From NCBI GenBank assembly GCA_003021175.1, contig PXQV01000018.1, forward strand, positions 1 through 60,777: a DNA stretch of 60,777 nucleotides, read 5' to 3'. Below are positions 37,239 to 45,263 of this stretch, one piece after another (within the stretch, counting starts at the first letter, position 1; every line of letters starts with the position of its first letter). The notes below the pieces were generated by a model, which saw only the letters and a program-made list of their open reading frames with translations, was not told the origin of the DNA and ran no database searches. Position numbers and translations under genes: made by a program. The DNA comes from Halobacteriales archaeon QH_7_66_36 (lineage in GTDB: Archaea; Halobacteriota; Halobacteria; Halobacteriales; Haloarculaceae).

Positions 37239-37652
37239 ATGCGCCGAGCGAGCGACGTGGACATCGTGGTAGCGACCGACGGGAGCGAGGCCGCGAGTCG
37301 CGGCGTCGACCACGCACTCGCCATCGCGGAGACGTGGGACGCCACCGTCCACGCGCTCACCGTCATGCCAGTCCCCGACGGCTGCGCGACTGCGCTGCCA
37401 TCGGCCGGTCGTGATCGATCCGACCGTCGCGGACAGGCGCTCGTCCTGTCGGTCGCCGCGCGGGCCCTCGACCGCGACCTGTGTGCCGAGACCGCAGTCA
37501 GATACGGCCGCCCGCACCGCGTCATCGCGTCCTACGCCGACGAGGTGGACGCCAACCTCATCGTGTTGGGCGGTCGCGAGGACGCCGACTATCAGGGGTC
37601 GATGGCGAGTCGGGTCGCGACGGCCACGGACCGGAACGTCGCGCCGATGTGA
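37239..37652 (+). CDS. Universal stress protein (UspA family)
   Basis: The 137-residue protein begins DVDIVVATDGSEAASRGVDHAL and carries the ATP-type loop VLGGREDADYQGSMASRVA near residue 110-128, where the GR-x-G-x9-G(S/T) motif is partly kept. The start is ATG 37239. Just upstream the 9-mer AGTCTACGT occurs twice (37205-37213 and 37220-37228), a possible operator. It is not coupled to the importer before it. Confidence 0.8.
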   Translation: MRRASDVDIVVATDGSEAASRGVDHALAIAETWDATVHALTVMPVPDGCATALPSAGRDRSDRRGQALVLSVAARALDRDLCAETAVRYGRPHRVIASYADEVDANLIVLGGREDADYQGSMASRVATATDRNVAPM

Positions 37653-37665
37653 GATTATTCCTGCT

Positions 37666-37683
37666 CGAAAGAAATTAAATATA
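37666..37683 (+). promoter_or_regulatory. BRE/TATA promoter of the MinD-like cluster
   Basis: CGAAA at 37666-37670 followed by TTAAATATA at 37675-37683 is a good haloarchaeal BRE/TATA pair, centred 25 bases before ATG 37704. It predicts a leaderless message that could cover 37704-38842. Confidence 0.55.
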
Positions 37684-37703
37684 GTCGGGCGTACAGCCCG
37701 CGC

Positions 37704-38048
37704 ATGCTACTCGTGGTCACCTACTCGCGGGCGGCCCGAACGACGCTACGAAACATCTGTCGCGCGCACGAGGAGAGCGTCGTCCGGCGGTTCGGCCGCG
37801 CGGCGCTGCTGGCGGCGACGGACCACGGCGCGTTCCTCGCCTGTCGGCTCCGCGAACGTCATCCGGACGCGGTGCAGGTCGAGCGAACCGCGCCGTTCAA
37901 CGAGTTCACCGACGTGCCCGACAGGGTGCGCGAGGCCGCGGTCGCCTACGAGCGAGAGGCGACGAAACACACGCCTTACGCTCGGTTCGCGACCGGCACG
38001 GACCACCCGGATCCCGACCGCCTCCGCGACCGACCGCTCGACGCGTGA
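37704..38048 (+). CDS. Conserved haloarchaeal protein (DUF7855-type)
   Basis: The 114-residue protein opens MLLVVTYSRAARTTLRNICR with a basic helix and has FGRAALLAATDHGAFLACRL in the middle. From memory it corresponds to a haloarchaeal family numbered DUF7855 that sits with DUF7856 to DUF7858 and a MinD-like ATPase, as here. The stop overlaps the next start (GTGA). No function is known; the conserved order suggests a common pathway. Confidence 0.6.
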   Translation: MLLVVTYSRAARTTLRNICRAHEESVVRRFGRAALLAATDHGAFLACRLRERHPDAVQVERTAPFNEFTDVPDRVREAAVAYEREATKHTPYARFATGTDHPDPDRLRDRPLDA

Positions 38049-38842
38049 GGCTCCGGTTGGCAGACTGCGACCGATGCGGCAGGGCGGTCGACTGCCGTGA
38101 CGCGGCGCTTGACCCCGCTCGCGTGCTCGCGGCCGTCCGCGACCCGCACGACGACCGGGTGCGGTGTCCACGCGCCGCGCCGGTCCACGACCACGTCGGG
38201 TTCGTCGCCGCGGACGCGACGCTGAACCGACGAGCGGCGGCGGCAGCCATCGCACGCTCGCGGGGGTTACGTGCACCCGAAGCGGACGCCCTCGCGGCGG
38301 CACGGGAGAAACTGACCACAATCGAGGCGACGACGACCGACCTCCGGCCCGCGCGCGAACAGGCAGCAGCGACGGCCGGCGAGCGCGAACGACTCCGAGA
38401 GCGGGTCGCACGGCTTCGCGGCGAGGTGCAGGCCCGACGCGAGGCCGGACTCGACGCCGAGGAGACGACCGAACGGTTCCGGGCGGCGGCGCGTGAACTG
38501 TCCGAGGCGGCGACGGCGGAGGCGGCCGCGACCGAGCAGCTCGACCGCGAGCGGGCACGGGTTCGCGACCGGTACGACGCCCGTGAGCGTCGGCTGGCGC
38601 TGGAAGACGAGATCGGCAATCTCGAACGCTCGGCGCGAGCGTCGCTGGCGGATGCCGTCCGACCGCGCATCAAGCAGGCGCTCAGCGCGCTCGGCGCTGA
38701 CTCCGACGACCCACCGACTCACGAGTGGCTGCTCGCGGCCGCGCGGGTCGCCGTCGTCGCCGCACCGGTGGTGGTGACGGCGGGCCCCTTCGACGCGAGC
38801 GAGGCGGCCCAGTGGCTCGACGTCCCGGTCGTCCGGCTGTAG
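38045..38842 (+). CDS. Conserved haloarchaeal coiled-coil protein (DUF7856-type)
   Basis: This 265-residue protein starts with GTG 38045. The N-terminus has Cys-x2-Cys and further Cys residues (DCDRCGRAVDC, RVRCPRAAP) that may bind zinc, the middle (about 95-215) is a long coiled coil (RERVARLRGEVQARREAGL), and the C-terminus has a hydrophobic stretch AARVAVVAAPVVVTAGPF. It is coupled to the gene before it. The layout suggests a structural or scaffold protein. Confidence 0.6.
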   Translation: MRLRLADCDRCGRAVDCRDAALDPARVLAAVRDPHDDRVRCPRAAPVHDHVGFVAADATLNRRAAAAAIARSRGLRAPEADALAAAREKLTTIEATTTDLRPAREQAAATAGERERLRERVARLRGEVQARREAGLDAEETTERFRAAARELSEAATAEAAATEQLDRERARVRDRYDARERRLALEDEIGNLERSARASLADAVRPRIKQALSALGADSDDPPTHEWLLAAARVAVVAAPVVVTAGPFDASEAAQWLDVPVVRL

Positions 38843-38872
38843 TTTTTGTAGGAGGCCGCGACCACCGACGGC

Positions 38873-39502
38873 ATGGTGACGCTTACGACACGCACCTGTC
38901 GGGAGCGCGGCGTCACGCTCGTCGCATGTCGACTAAACAACGACGGGCCGGAGCCGCGGGTCGCACGCGTCGCGAGTCAGATGGACCCGCCCGGAACTGC
39001 GCCGCCGCGACACGCAGGCGAGGACGCAACCCTTCGGGTGGCCCTTCCCGAAAACGCGGTCGTCGGGACGGGATTTGCGACGCCCGCCGAACCGTCCGAG
39101 CCACCGGCGCGACTGATCGAGACGGAGCGACCGACCGAAGAGCAGAGCGACGCCGACGTCGTCGCAGGGTTGTCCGATCCGCGACCGCCGCACGACGCCG
39201 TGGTAGCCGGGTCGCCAGAGGCCGAGCCGCCGACCGACGACGGCACGCCCGCACTGGAGGCACGGTTCGCCGACAGCGAAACCCGCATCGAGCGGCTGGC
39301 AGCGGTCGCGGCGGCGACGACGGTGCCGGCGGCCACGCGGGCGCTCGCCGACGAAGGGGGCCTCGCGGCCGTCGAAGCGTTGAACGCACAGGTGGCGAAG
39401 GACCGGGAGCGGCTTCTGGCTGTCGCGGATCGGGCGCTGACGCTGGCCGGGCGAGCCGAGGCCGCCGAGCCACCGATGGACGCGCTGGAGCGGCTGTCGT
39501 GA
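38873..39502 (+). CDS. Conserved haloarchaeal protein (DUF7857-type)
   Basis: The 209-residue protein has a small beta-rich start (MVTLTTRTCRERGVTLVACR, RVARVASQM) and a helical acidic second half (about 125-205). Its stop overlaps the GTG of the MinD-like ATPase by four bases, so the two are co-translated and may act together. No function is known. Confidence 0.6.
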   Translation: MVTLTTRTCRERGVTLVACRLNNDGPEPRVARVASQMDPPGTAPPRHAGEDATLRVALPENAVVGTGFATPAEPSEPPARLIETERPTEEQSDADVVAGLSDPRPPHDAVVAGSPEAEPPTDDGTPALEARFADSETRIERLAAVAAATTVPAATRALADEGGLAAVEALNAQVAKDRERLLAVADRALTLAGRAEAAEPPMDALERLS

Positions 39503-40158
39503 TACTCGCCGTCATCGGCGGGAAGGGCGGCGTCGGGAAGTCGACGGTCGCGTTCGAGTTGGCGGCAGCACTCGACGCGGTGTGTGTCGACGGCGACCTC
39601 GGGATGGCGGATCTCCCGTCGCGGTGTGGGCCGGACCTCCACGACGTGCTCGCCGGTCGCGCAACACCGATAGAAGCGGTCGACGAGTCCGGACCCGTCG
39701 ACCTGCTCCCGTGCGGGCGGACGCTCGCGGGGGCGCGGGGCTGTGAGCCGACGGCGCTCTCAGCGGTGCTGGAGACGGTCGCGGCGGAGTACGACCGCGC
39801 TGTCGTCGACTGTCCCGCGGGCCTCGGGCGAGATTCGGGCGCGGCGCTGGCGGCCGCCGACGCGTGTCTCGTCGTCACAACGCGCGAGCGGGCGGCGCTG
39901 TCGGACGCGCTCCGCGCCCGCGAACTGGCGCGGACGCTCGATGCCGGGCTCGTCGCGGTCGTCGTCAACTTCGCGTCCGATCCGGGAGCTGTGCGAGAAA
40001 AGTTCGGCGCGCCGGCGGTCGCGCTGCCGGAATCGGCGGCGATAGCGCGCGCGACTCGACACGGACTCACGCTCGGCGAGATTGCACCCGACAGTGCGGT
40101 GACGGCGCGGATCGACGAGTTGGCGACGCTCGTTCAGCGGTCGGTTAGCTCGGTGTAG
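39499..40158 (+). CDS. MinD/ParA-like P-loop ATPase
   Basis: The 219-residue ATPase has the deviant Walker A GGKGGVGKST at residues 7-16, with the extra Lys that marks the MinD/ParA group, plus VCVDGDLGMADL and the Walker B strand AVVDCPAGLG. There is no obvious C-terminal membrane-targeting helix. Archaeal MinD paralogues position surface or motility structures rather than a division ring; this one's partner is likely the coupled protein at 38873. Its last 25 bases overlap the end of the convergent tfb. Confidence 0.8.
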   Translation: MILAVIGGKGGVGKSTVAFELAAALDAVCVDGDLGMADLPSRCGPDLHDVLAGRATPIEAVDESGPVDLLPCGRTLAGARGCEPTALSAVLETVAAEYDRAVVDCPAGLGRDSGAALAAADACLVVTTRERAALSDALRARELARTLDAGLVAVVVNFASDPGAVREKFGAPAVALPESAAIARATRHGLTLGEIAPDSAVTARIDELATLVQRSVSSV

Positions 40159-40997
40159 GTTGCCCGGAGCGTTACGGGCGTCACGTCTGCGACGGCGGCG
40201 GCGCGCTTCTGCGTGAGCGTCTCACCCGTCTCGTCGGCGGCGGTGTAGAGACACGCCGCGGCGACCCCGGCGGGGTTGCGCCCGACGGTGAGCCCCTCCT
40301 CGTCCGCGCGCTCGGTGAGCTCGCGAGCGCGCGTCTCGACGGGCCGCGGCAGGTCGAGTTCCGAGGCGAACCGGGCGAGATACTCCTCCGGGTGGACCGG
40401 TCCCGTAGGGAGTCCGAGTTCGCGGTTGAGCGCGTCGTAGGCGGTGCGGAGTTCGGCGGTCGTCGCCTTCGCGCGGTCGGCGACCTCCTCGACGGTGCGG
40501 GCGACGCCGTTGACCCGACAGATGGCGTACACCGTCGCCGCGGCGAACCCCTCCAGCGACCGCCCCCGCAGCAGGTCCGCCTCCTGTGCGGAGTCGAACA
40601 GGACGCAAGCCTGCTCGCGGATCGGCTCGCCGAGTTCGAGGTCGGCGATCAGCCGTCGGATCTCGGTGAACGAGTACACCTGATTCCGGTCGCGCTTGGT
40701 GCCGATGCGAGCGCGCTTGTGCTGTCGCCGCATCCGATTCACGCGGCGACGTTTCCGCCCTTTCAGTCGGGTCGAGCGGCCGATCTCCGTCGAGAGGCCG
40801 CGGTCGTGCCGCGAGCGGGTCAGGGGCGCGCCCGTCCGCTTGGGGTTCCGGTCGTCGTCCTCGAAGGAGCGCCACTCCGGCCCGCGGTCGATGGCGTCCT
40901 CGCTGACGACGAGGCCACAGCGCCGGCAGACCCGCTCGGTTCCTTCGGTGGTCACGCTTCCGTCACACTCCGGGCACGTCGTCTGGGTCGTGCTCAT
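40134..40997 (-). CDS. tfb: Transcription initiation factor IIB paralogue
   Basis: The 287-residue TFB has an N-terminal zinc ribbon (CPECDGSV, CRRCGLVV), the B-finger region with IDRGPEWRSFEDDD, and two cyclin repeats (about 100-190 and 195-285; second repeat marker GVAAACLYTAADETG). It recruits RNA polymerase to TBP-bound promoters. It is about 40 residues shorter than the other TFB at 57435 and differs much in the linker (LKGRKRRRVNRMRRQHKRAR), so it may read a different promoter set, as known for multiple haloarchaeal TFBs. Confidence 0.92.
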   Translation of the reverse strand: MSTTQTTCPECDGSVTTEGTERVCRRCGLVVSEDAIDRGPEWRSFEDDDRNPKRTGAPLTRSRHDRGLSTEIGRSTRLKGRKRRRVNRMRRQHKRARIGTKRDRNQVYSFTEIRRLIADLELGEPIREQACVLFDSAQEADLLRGRSLEGFAAATVYAICRVNGVARTVEEVADRAKATTAELRTAYDALNRELGLPTGPVHPEEYLARFASELDLPRPVETRARELTERADEEGLTVGRNPAGVAAACLYTAADETGETLTQKRAAAVADVTPVTLRATYTELTDR

Positions 40998-41112
40998 ACC
41001 CGAAACTCGGTCGCGAAAGGGGTTAAAAACGGAGTCGGTTCGGGTGGAAACAACCCTCGATCCGCCGAGACTACCTACCGGTCACCGGTAGGTTCGGCCG
41101 TGGTTTCCTGCG

Positions 41113-41320
41113 ATGTTCAGATATCCGGTCGTCGCTCGGCCAAGAAACCGTGTGGCTGGGACTGAAAGGGGCCGGGCGCTACGGGAAGCACGACGACGAC
41201 AAGGACCGCACCGCGAGCGACGCGAGCGGGCGGACCGCAGCGAGGCGCGCGAGGCGAGCGCGCGGGGGCTTTCTCCACTCTGTTGCTGGCTCCTCTGACT
41301 GAATCTCCCTGCTGAGCACT
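41113..41320 (+). repeat. Structured intergenic repeat E10 (core type A)
   Basis: A 208-bp element. The core is CTGGGACTGAAAGGGG, then CCGGGCGCT facing AGCGCGCGG (8 of 9), then GGGGGCTTTC. The ends are ATGTTCAGATATC and CTGCTGAGCACT, both slightly worn. Its interior of about 115 bp is almost the same as E6, 21.7 kb away. Confidence 0.8.
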
Positions 41321-41342
41321 GCCGTAGTTTTCGAGGCAAAAT

Positions 41343-41351
41343 TATTTAATA
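41343..41351 (+). promoter_or_regulatory. TATA-like box of the 41373 gene
   Basis: TATTTAATA is centred 26 bases before GTG 41373, consistent with a leaderless message. Confidence 0.5.
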
Positions 41352-41372
41352 AAGCATGGATACACATTCAGT

Positions 41373-41867
41373 GTGAGTCTTGACGACATCGCCGCCGGAG
41401 TGGAGGTGACCACCGAGCAGCGCGAGCGCGGCGTGGCCGTCCGCGACGAGGTGGACGCACCGCTGGCCGAGCGACTCGCCCCGTTCGCGGAGGAGTTTCC
41501 GTGTACGCCCGCGGCTGCAGCGACGGTCGTCGACGCCTATGCTGGGGGCGCGAGCGTCGGCGAGGCAGCACGCGGGGCGAACGTCGCCTCCGCCACGGCC
41601 GCGAAGACGCTCCACCGGCTCGGCGAGGACGTGTCACCGTTCGCCCCGACGGGCCGTGAGGTGGTCCGCGACTGGCTGAACGCGCGGCTCTCGCGCGCGG
41701 AGGCGAAGGAGCTGACTGGGACGGACGACGACGAGTTCGCGCTCGCGGTGTACATCGAGACGCACGACCCCATCCCGAGCGCCGAGGAGGCGCTGGCCGG
41801 CGCGCTCGCCGTCGACCGCGACGACCCGCTCGCGGACGCCCGCTCCGACCTCGACGACCTGTTATAG
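41373..41867 (+). CDS. Conserved haloarchaeal protein (DUF7858-type)
   Basis: The 164-residue acidic protein starts with GTG and is mostly helical. The segment ASVGEAARGANVASATAAKTLHRLGEDVSP is HTH-like, suggesting DNA or RNA contact. From memory it belongs to the family that neighbours DUF7855-DUF7857. It is convergent with, and overlaps by six bases, the ParA-like gene next door. Confidence 0.6.
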   Translation: MSLDDIAAGVEVTTEQRERGVAVRDEVDAPLAERLAPFAEEFPCTPAAAATVVDAYAGGASVGEAARGANVASATAAKTLHRLGEDVSPFAPTGREVVRDWLNARLSRAEAKELTGTDDDEFALAVYIETHDPIPSAEEALAGALAVDRDDPLADARSDLDDLL

Positions 41868-42575
41868 TGGGAGCAAGCCGTCGTCGAACGACCGCTCGAT
41901 AGTCACGTCAAAGACCGTCTCCACGACGCTTGCGACGCCGGCCGTGAACGGGCCGTTACCGGCGTCTGCAATCGGCGTGTCACCGGTGGGAGTGTCGTCC
42001 GTCGGAACCGCGACATCGGCGAAGTCGGCGTCCTCGGTTCGCGTCGCGACGACCGCATCCACCTCGGTCCCGATATCTGTCAGCCGGTCTCGCGTCCGCG
42101 CGGTTCCGCCGGCACCGCGACCGGTGTCCGGCGCGACGACCACGATTCGGTCGCCTGCGTCCACCGCCGCGACCGACTGGTTCGCCGCGACCGGCGGCAC
42201 GTCGAGCAGGACGGCGTCGGCCCGCTCGCGGGCGCTCGCGACCAGCGACGCGAGTCGCTGTGCGGCCTCCGGCGTCTTCGCGTGCGCCACCCGTTCGAAC
42301 GGGGCGCGAGCCGGCACACATTCGGCGGTGCCCGAACCGGCCGTCGCAACCTCGTAACAGCCCGCCGCGAGTGGGCGCTGTTCGGTGACGAGCCGGGTCA
42401 CGTCGGTGTCGATGCGTCCTTCAACGTGGCCGGCGAGTCCCTGCGTCGCGTACGCGGCGTCGAGCACGAGCGCGTCGTCGCCCTCGCTCGCGAGCAGCGC
42501 CGCCGCTTCGAGACAGAGCCGGGTCGTTCCAGCGCCGCCGGTCGCGCCGACGAACGCCGCCGTCGGTGTCGTCAT
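41862..42575 (-). CDS. ParA/MinD-like protein with unusual P-loop
   Basis: The 237-residue protein starts TAAFVGATGGAGTTRLCLEAA; the P-loop GATGGAGTTR keeps the Gly frame but lacks the Lys residues that normally bind phosphate at the end of Walker A and in the deviant position. The strand VLLDVPPVAANQSVAAVDAG matches Walker B and switch II of the family. It may bind nucleotide weakly or act as a pseudo-ATPase partner of the MinD-like protein at 39499. The start is ATG 42575. Confidence 0.7.
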   Translation of the reverse strand: MTTPTAAFVGATGGAGTTRLCLEAAALLASEGDDALVLDAAYATQGLAGHVEGRIDTDVTRLVTEQRPLAAGCYEVATAGSGTAECVPARAPFERVAHAKTPEAAQRLASLVASARERADAVLLDVPPVAANQSVAAVDAGDRIVVVAPDTGRGAGGTARTRDRLTDIGTEVDAVVATRTEDADFADVAVPTDDTPTGDTPIADAGNGPFTAGVASVVETVFDVTIERSFDDGLLPL

Positions 42576-42673
42576 AGTTGGTTTGTTCTCGTTACCCCTG
42601 AAAAGAATTCGCTTCGGTGTTTTTGTACCAACCGCAAATCTGTGTTAATAATCTTGTCTGTGGTTTTATATGA

Positions 42674-42841
42674 GCTCGGCGCTCCACAAGTACTGTTCCA
42701 CGGTCACATTACCCGTGGCAGATCGGCCTCTTCACCGCCGCGCCGCTGAACGTCGAACGAGCCACCGGGTCACCGGTGAATCCGCTCGTCCTGAAGGCGA
42801 CCGGAAAGGGCGACGACGGCCAAGAGCGAGGTGAGGACTGA
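42674..42841 (+). pseudogene. 3' remnant of an unknown gene
   Basis: The frame has no start codon near its beginning, but its last 44 codons (HYPWQIGLFTAAPLNVERAT, then GSPVNPLVLKATGKGDDG) read like a normal C-terminus ending in TGA 42839-42841. Upstream DNA (42576-42700) is AT-rich and non-coding. The family is not recognised. An alternative basic frame from ATG 42671 is less convincing. Confidence 0.35.
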
Positions 42842-42870
42842 CGCCGGCTCTCCTCGTCGCCCACCGCGCG

Positions 42871-43305
42871 TCAGACCCGGTCCGAGATGGCGGCCGCCAC
42901 CTCGTCGAGTTCCTCGTCCGAGGGGTCCGGCGGCGTGCCGGCGACGGCGTGAACCGGGCTGCCGTCGTCGTCCTCGAACCGCGGGATGATGTGGCCGTGG
43001 ACGTGGGGGATCTCTTGGCCGGCCGCGGGACCGTTGTTGAACGCGACGTTGGAGGCGTCCGCGCCGACGGCCTCCTCCACGACCCCCACGAGTTCGTGAA
43101 GCGTCTCGTAGAGCGCGTGGGCCGAGGGACCGTCCAGTTCTTGCAGGTGCCGGTAGTGTTCCTTCGGGACGACGAGCGTGTGGCCGCGCGCGAGCGGGTT
43201 CGCGTCGAGGAACGCGAGCGCGCCGTCGGTCTCGTGGATGGTTCTGGACGGTATCTCGCCGTCGACGATGCGACAGAAGATGCAGTCGGTGTCGGAGTCG
43301 GCCAT
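42871..43305 (-). CDS. HIT-family nucleotide hydrolase
   Basis: The 144-residue protein has the histidine triad HVHGHIIPRF near residue 104-113, where the middle His attacks the alpha-phosphate, and the N-terminal CIFCRIVDGEIPSRTI with the usual zinc-type cysteines. It hydrolyses AMP conjugates such as adenosine phosphoramidate. The start is ATG 43305; the frame continues upstream through repeat E11 but that part is repeat-encoded. Confidence 0.92.
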   Translation of the reverse strand: MADSDTDCIFCRIVDGEIPSRTIHETDGALAFLDANPLARGHTLVVPKEHYRHLQELDGPSAHALYETLHELVGVVEEAVGADASNVAFNNGPAAGQEIPHVHGHIIPRFEDDDGSPVHAVAGTPPDPSDEELDEVAAAISDRV

Positions 43306-43371
43306 ATTAGTTCTACCCGATACCACGATTGGACGGCAGTCGTCAAGTCCGTTTCCCCGGTTAGGACGGCG

Positions 43372-43621
43372 GTGTTTAGTAAACTCTTGAGTTGTGGTGA
43401 CCGGAGCAGCGAGGGCTTGGAAGCCCCTGCACGCTCGACTCGATGGGCTCGCTGCGGTCCTCTCGCTCGCGGTGCGGTCCTTACATCGCCAGTCGTCGTC
43501 GAGCGCGAGGCCGGCTCCGCCGGCCTCGACTGGTCGCGGCGGCGCAGCCGCCGCGCACGCACAGCCCCTTCCAGTCCCACCCCGACCGGTTCTTTCGCCT
43601 GCAATCGCGTAACTAAACACT
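43372..43621 (-). repeat. Structured intergenic repeat E11 (core type B)
   Basis: A 250-bp element in reverse orientation with terminal repeats GTGTTTAGTAA and AGTGTTTAGTTAC. In its own sense: GGGGTGGGACTGGAAGGGG, then CTGTGCGTGCG facing CGAGCGTGCAG (three G-T pairs, one mismatch), then GGGGCTTCC. Inner hairpins are GCGGCGGCTGCGCCGCCGC and GAGGCCGGCGGAGCCGGCCTC. It lies 50 bases before a pseudogene. Confidence 0.85.
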
Positions 43622-43671
43622 ACCACAGCGACGGCCCGGAAGTTTACAAACGAGGCCGGGCCACACAGGGT

Positions 43672-44114
43672 GTGTCCTCCGACTACGATATCGGCGGCGT
43701 CGACCTAACCGACTCCTCGTACACGGTCGTTCAGTCGCTGATACGCAACAAGTATCGTGCGACCGACGCGTCGGGCGATGTCGTCCTCCGCGGGAAACAG
43801 AAGATGTTCAAGCTGAAAGAGGAGTTCCCGTTCACCGACGCCGACGGCAACGACGCGTTCACGGTGAAGGCCGGCGGCATCATCGACGTCGCGGGCGACT
43901 ACGCGCTCGTCGACGCGGCCACCGGCGAGGAACTGGTTATCCTCGACAGCACAAGTACGAGATAACCGACGTGGACGGCAATCACGTCGGCACCATCGCG
44001 GGGAAGTTCTCCCTCCGCGACACCTACGAGATCAGCATCGACGACGCCGAGCAGGTGCCGACCGAACCGGTAGTCGCCGCTGCGATGGTCATCGACGCCA
44101 TCCAAGGCAACTGA
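43672..44114 (+). pseudogene. LURP-one-related protein with internal deletion
   Basis: The first part (GTG 43672 to 43965) encodes DIGGVDLTDSSYTVVQSLIR and the strand repeat QKMFKLKEEFPFTDADGNDA of the LURP-one/Tubby-like beta barrel, up to LVILD. The end (HKYEITDVDGNHVGTIAGKF to VVAAAMVIDAIQGN, stop 44112-44114) is in another frame starting near 43950. Family members carry another 35-40 residues between these parts, so an internal out-of-frame deletion is more likely than a single-base error. The barrel would not close. Confidence 0.75.
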
Positions 44115-44159
44115 GCGGCGACTACCGAGACGCCGCCACCGGTGGATGGTGGCGTCGGC

Positions 44160-44306
44160 TCAGAACTCGTACGTCACCGTCGGCCCGCCGCATTCGGGAC
44201 ACGGCGACTGCGTACACTCGAGATTTCGGCCACACCGGCGACACTCACAGTGTGTCTGCTCTTGGGTGTCGCCGATGAGCCTCGCCAGCCGTTTGCGGAC
44301 GCTCAT
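44160..44306 (-). CDS. Small zinc-ribbon protein
   Basis: The 48-residue protein starts MSVRKRLARLIGDTQEQTH and then has CECRRCGRNL and SPCPECGGPTVTYEF, two CxxC pairs spaced for one zinc ribbon. A strong AGGAGG sequence precedes the ATG by four bases, which supports this start and a message with a leader. Such tiny zinc proteins are abundant in haloarchaea and mostly uncharacterised. Confidence 0.7.
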   Translation of the reverse strand: MSVRKRLARLIGDTQEQTHCECRRCGRNLECTQSPCPECGGPTVTYEF

Positions 44307-44445
44307 TCCATCCTCCTTACAGGGGGTGGCTCGCGCATCGCGAATAAGCGTTCGGGAGAGTTTCATTATCCTCCATATTCGTGCACTTTGCCGGCGGGCG
44401 ACGGTCCGAGCCGTCTTGGCGACACTCGACCCGAAACGGCGCGGG

Positions 44446-45186
44446 TCACACGTCCTCGGGGAGCCAGCCGCCGTCCACCTCGACGTTCTCGCCGGAGACG
44501 TAACTCGCCGCCTCGGTGCAGAAGAACAGCGCGGGCGCGACCAGATCATCGAAGCGTGCCCACCGGCCTCGCGGCGCGTCGTCGGGGAACTCGTCGGAAC
44601 TCTCGACCACGTACGGGGAGACGGCGTTGACGGTGACGCCGTCGTCCTGCGTGTCGGCGGCGAGCATCCGCGTGAACATCAGTACGCCGGCCTTGGCGAC
44701 GAAGTACGGGAAGTTCTTCGGCGCGACCAGCCCGTCCTCGGCGGAGGCGTAGCCCACGTTGACGATACGACCCCACGCCTGCTCGCGCATCGGTCCCAGC
44801 GCCCGCTTCGAGCAGAGCACCGTCGCGTCGTAGTTCGTCGCGGTGACCGACTGCCACCGCTCCCAGTCGATCTCCTCCCAGTGGTCAGGCGCGAAGTTCC
44901 CGACGTTGTTGACGAGCACGTCCACGGTTCCGAGTTCCGCCTCGACGGCGCTGAAGAGGTCGTCGACGAGATCCGGGTCGGTCACGTCCGCGGAGACGGC
45001 CGTCGCGTCGACGCCCCGCTCTCGGGCGTCCGCGGCCGTCTCGTGGGCTGCCGTCTCGCTGGTGTTGTAGTGGACGGCGACGTCGGCACCGTGGTCGGCG
45101 AGCGCGAGGGCGAACGCGCGACCGAGCCCCCGCGCCGCCCCCGTCACGAGCGCGACCCGTCCGGAGAGATCCGGTGTGAGTTCCAT
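44446..45186 (-). CDS. Short-chain dehydrogenase/reductase (SDR)
   Basis: The 246-residue protein has the cofactor loop VTGAARGLGRAFA near residue 14-25, NNVGNF at about 92, the catalytic Tyr-x3-Lys as YFVAK near 159 and the FabG-like end SGENVEVDGGW. The usual catalytic Ser is in VGYASAED. Close to classical NADPH-dependent ketoreductases; the substrate is unknown. It is divergent from the LVIVD gene. Confidence 0.88.
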   Translation of the reverse strand: MELTPDLSGRVALVTGAARGLGRAFALALADHGADVAVHYNTSETAAHETAADARERGVDATAVSADVTDPDLVDDLFSAVEAELGTVDVLVNNVGNFAPDHWEEIDWERWQSVTATNYDATVLCSKRALGPMREQAWGRIVNVGYASAEDGLVAPKNFPYFVAKAGVLMFTRMLAADTQDDGVTVNAVSPYVVESSDEFPDDAPRGRWARFDDLVAPALFFCTEAASYVSGENVEVDGGWLPEDV

Positions 45187-45234
45187 ATCGGCGCGACTCG
45201 CTCCCCGGACATAGGCGTGCCGACAGCCCTCTCG

Positions 45235-45241
45235 CTTATTT
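45235..45241 (+). promoter_or_regulatory. TATA-like box of the 45264 gene
   Basis: CTTATTT is centred about 26 bases before ATG 45264, in the divergent region shared with the SDR gene. Confidence 0.4.
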
Positions 45242-45263
45242 CCCCCCGTCCCCACACGTGAGT

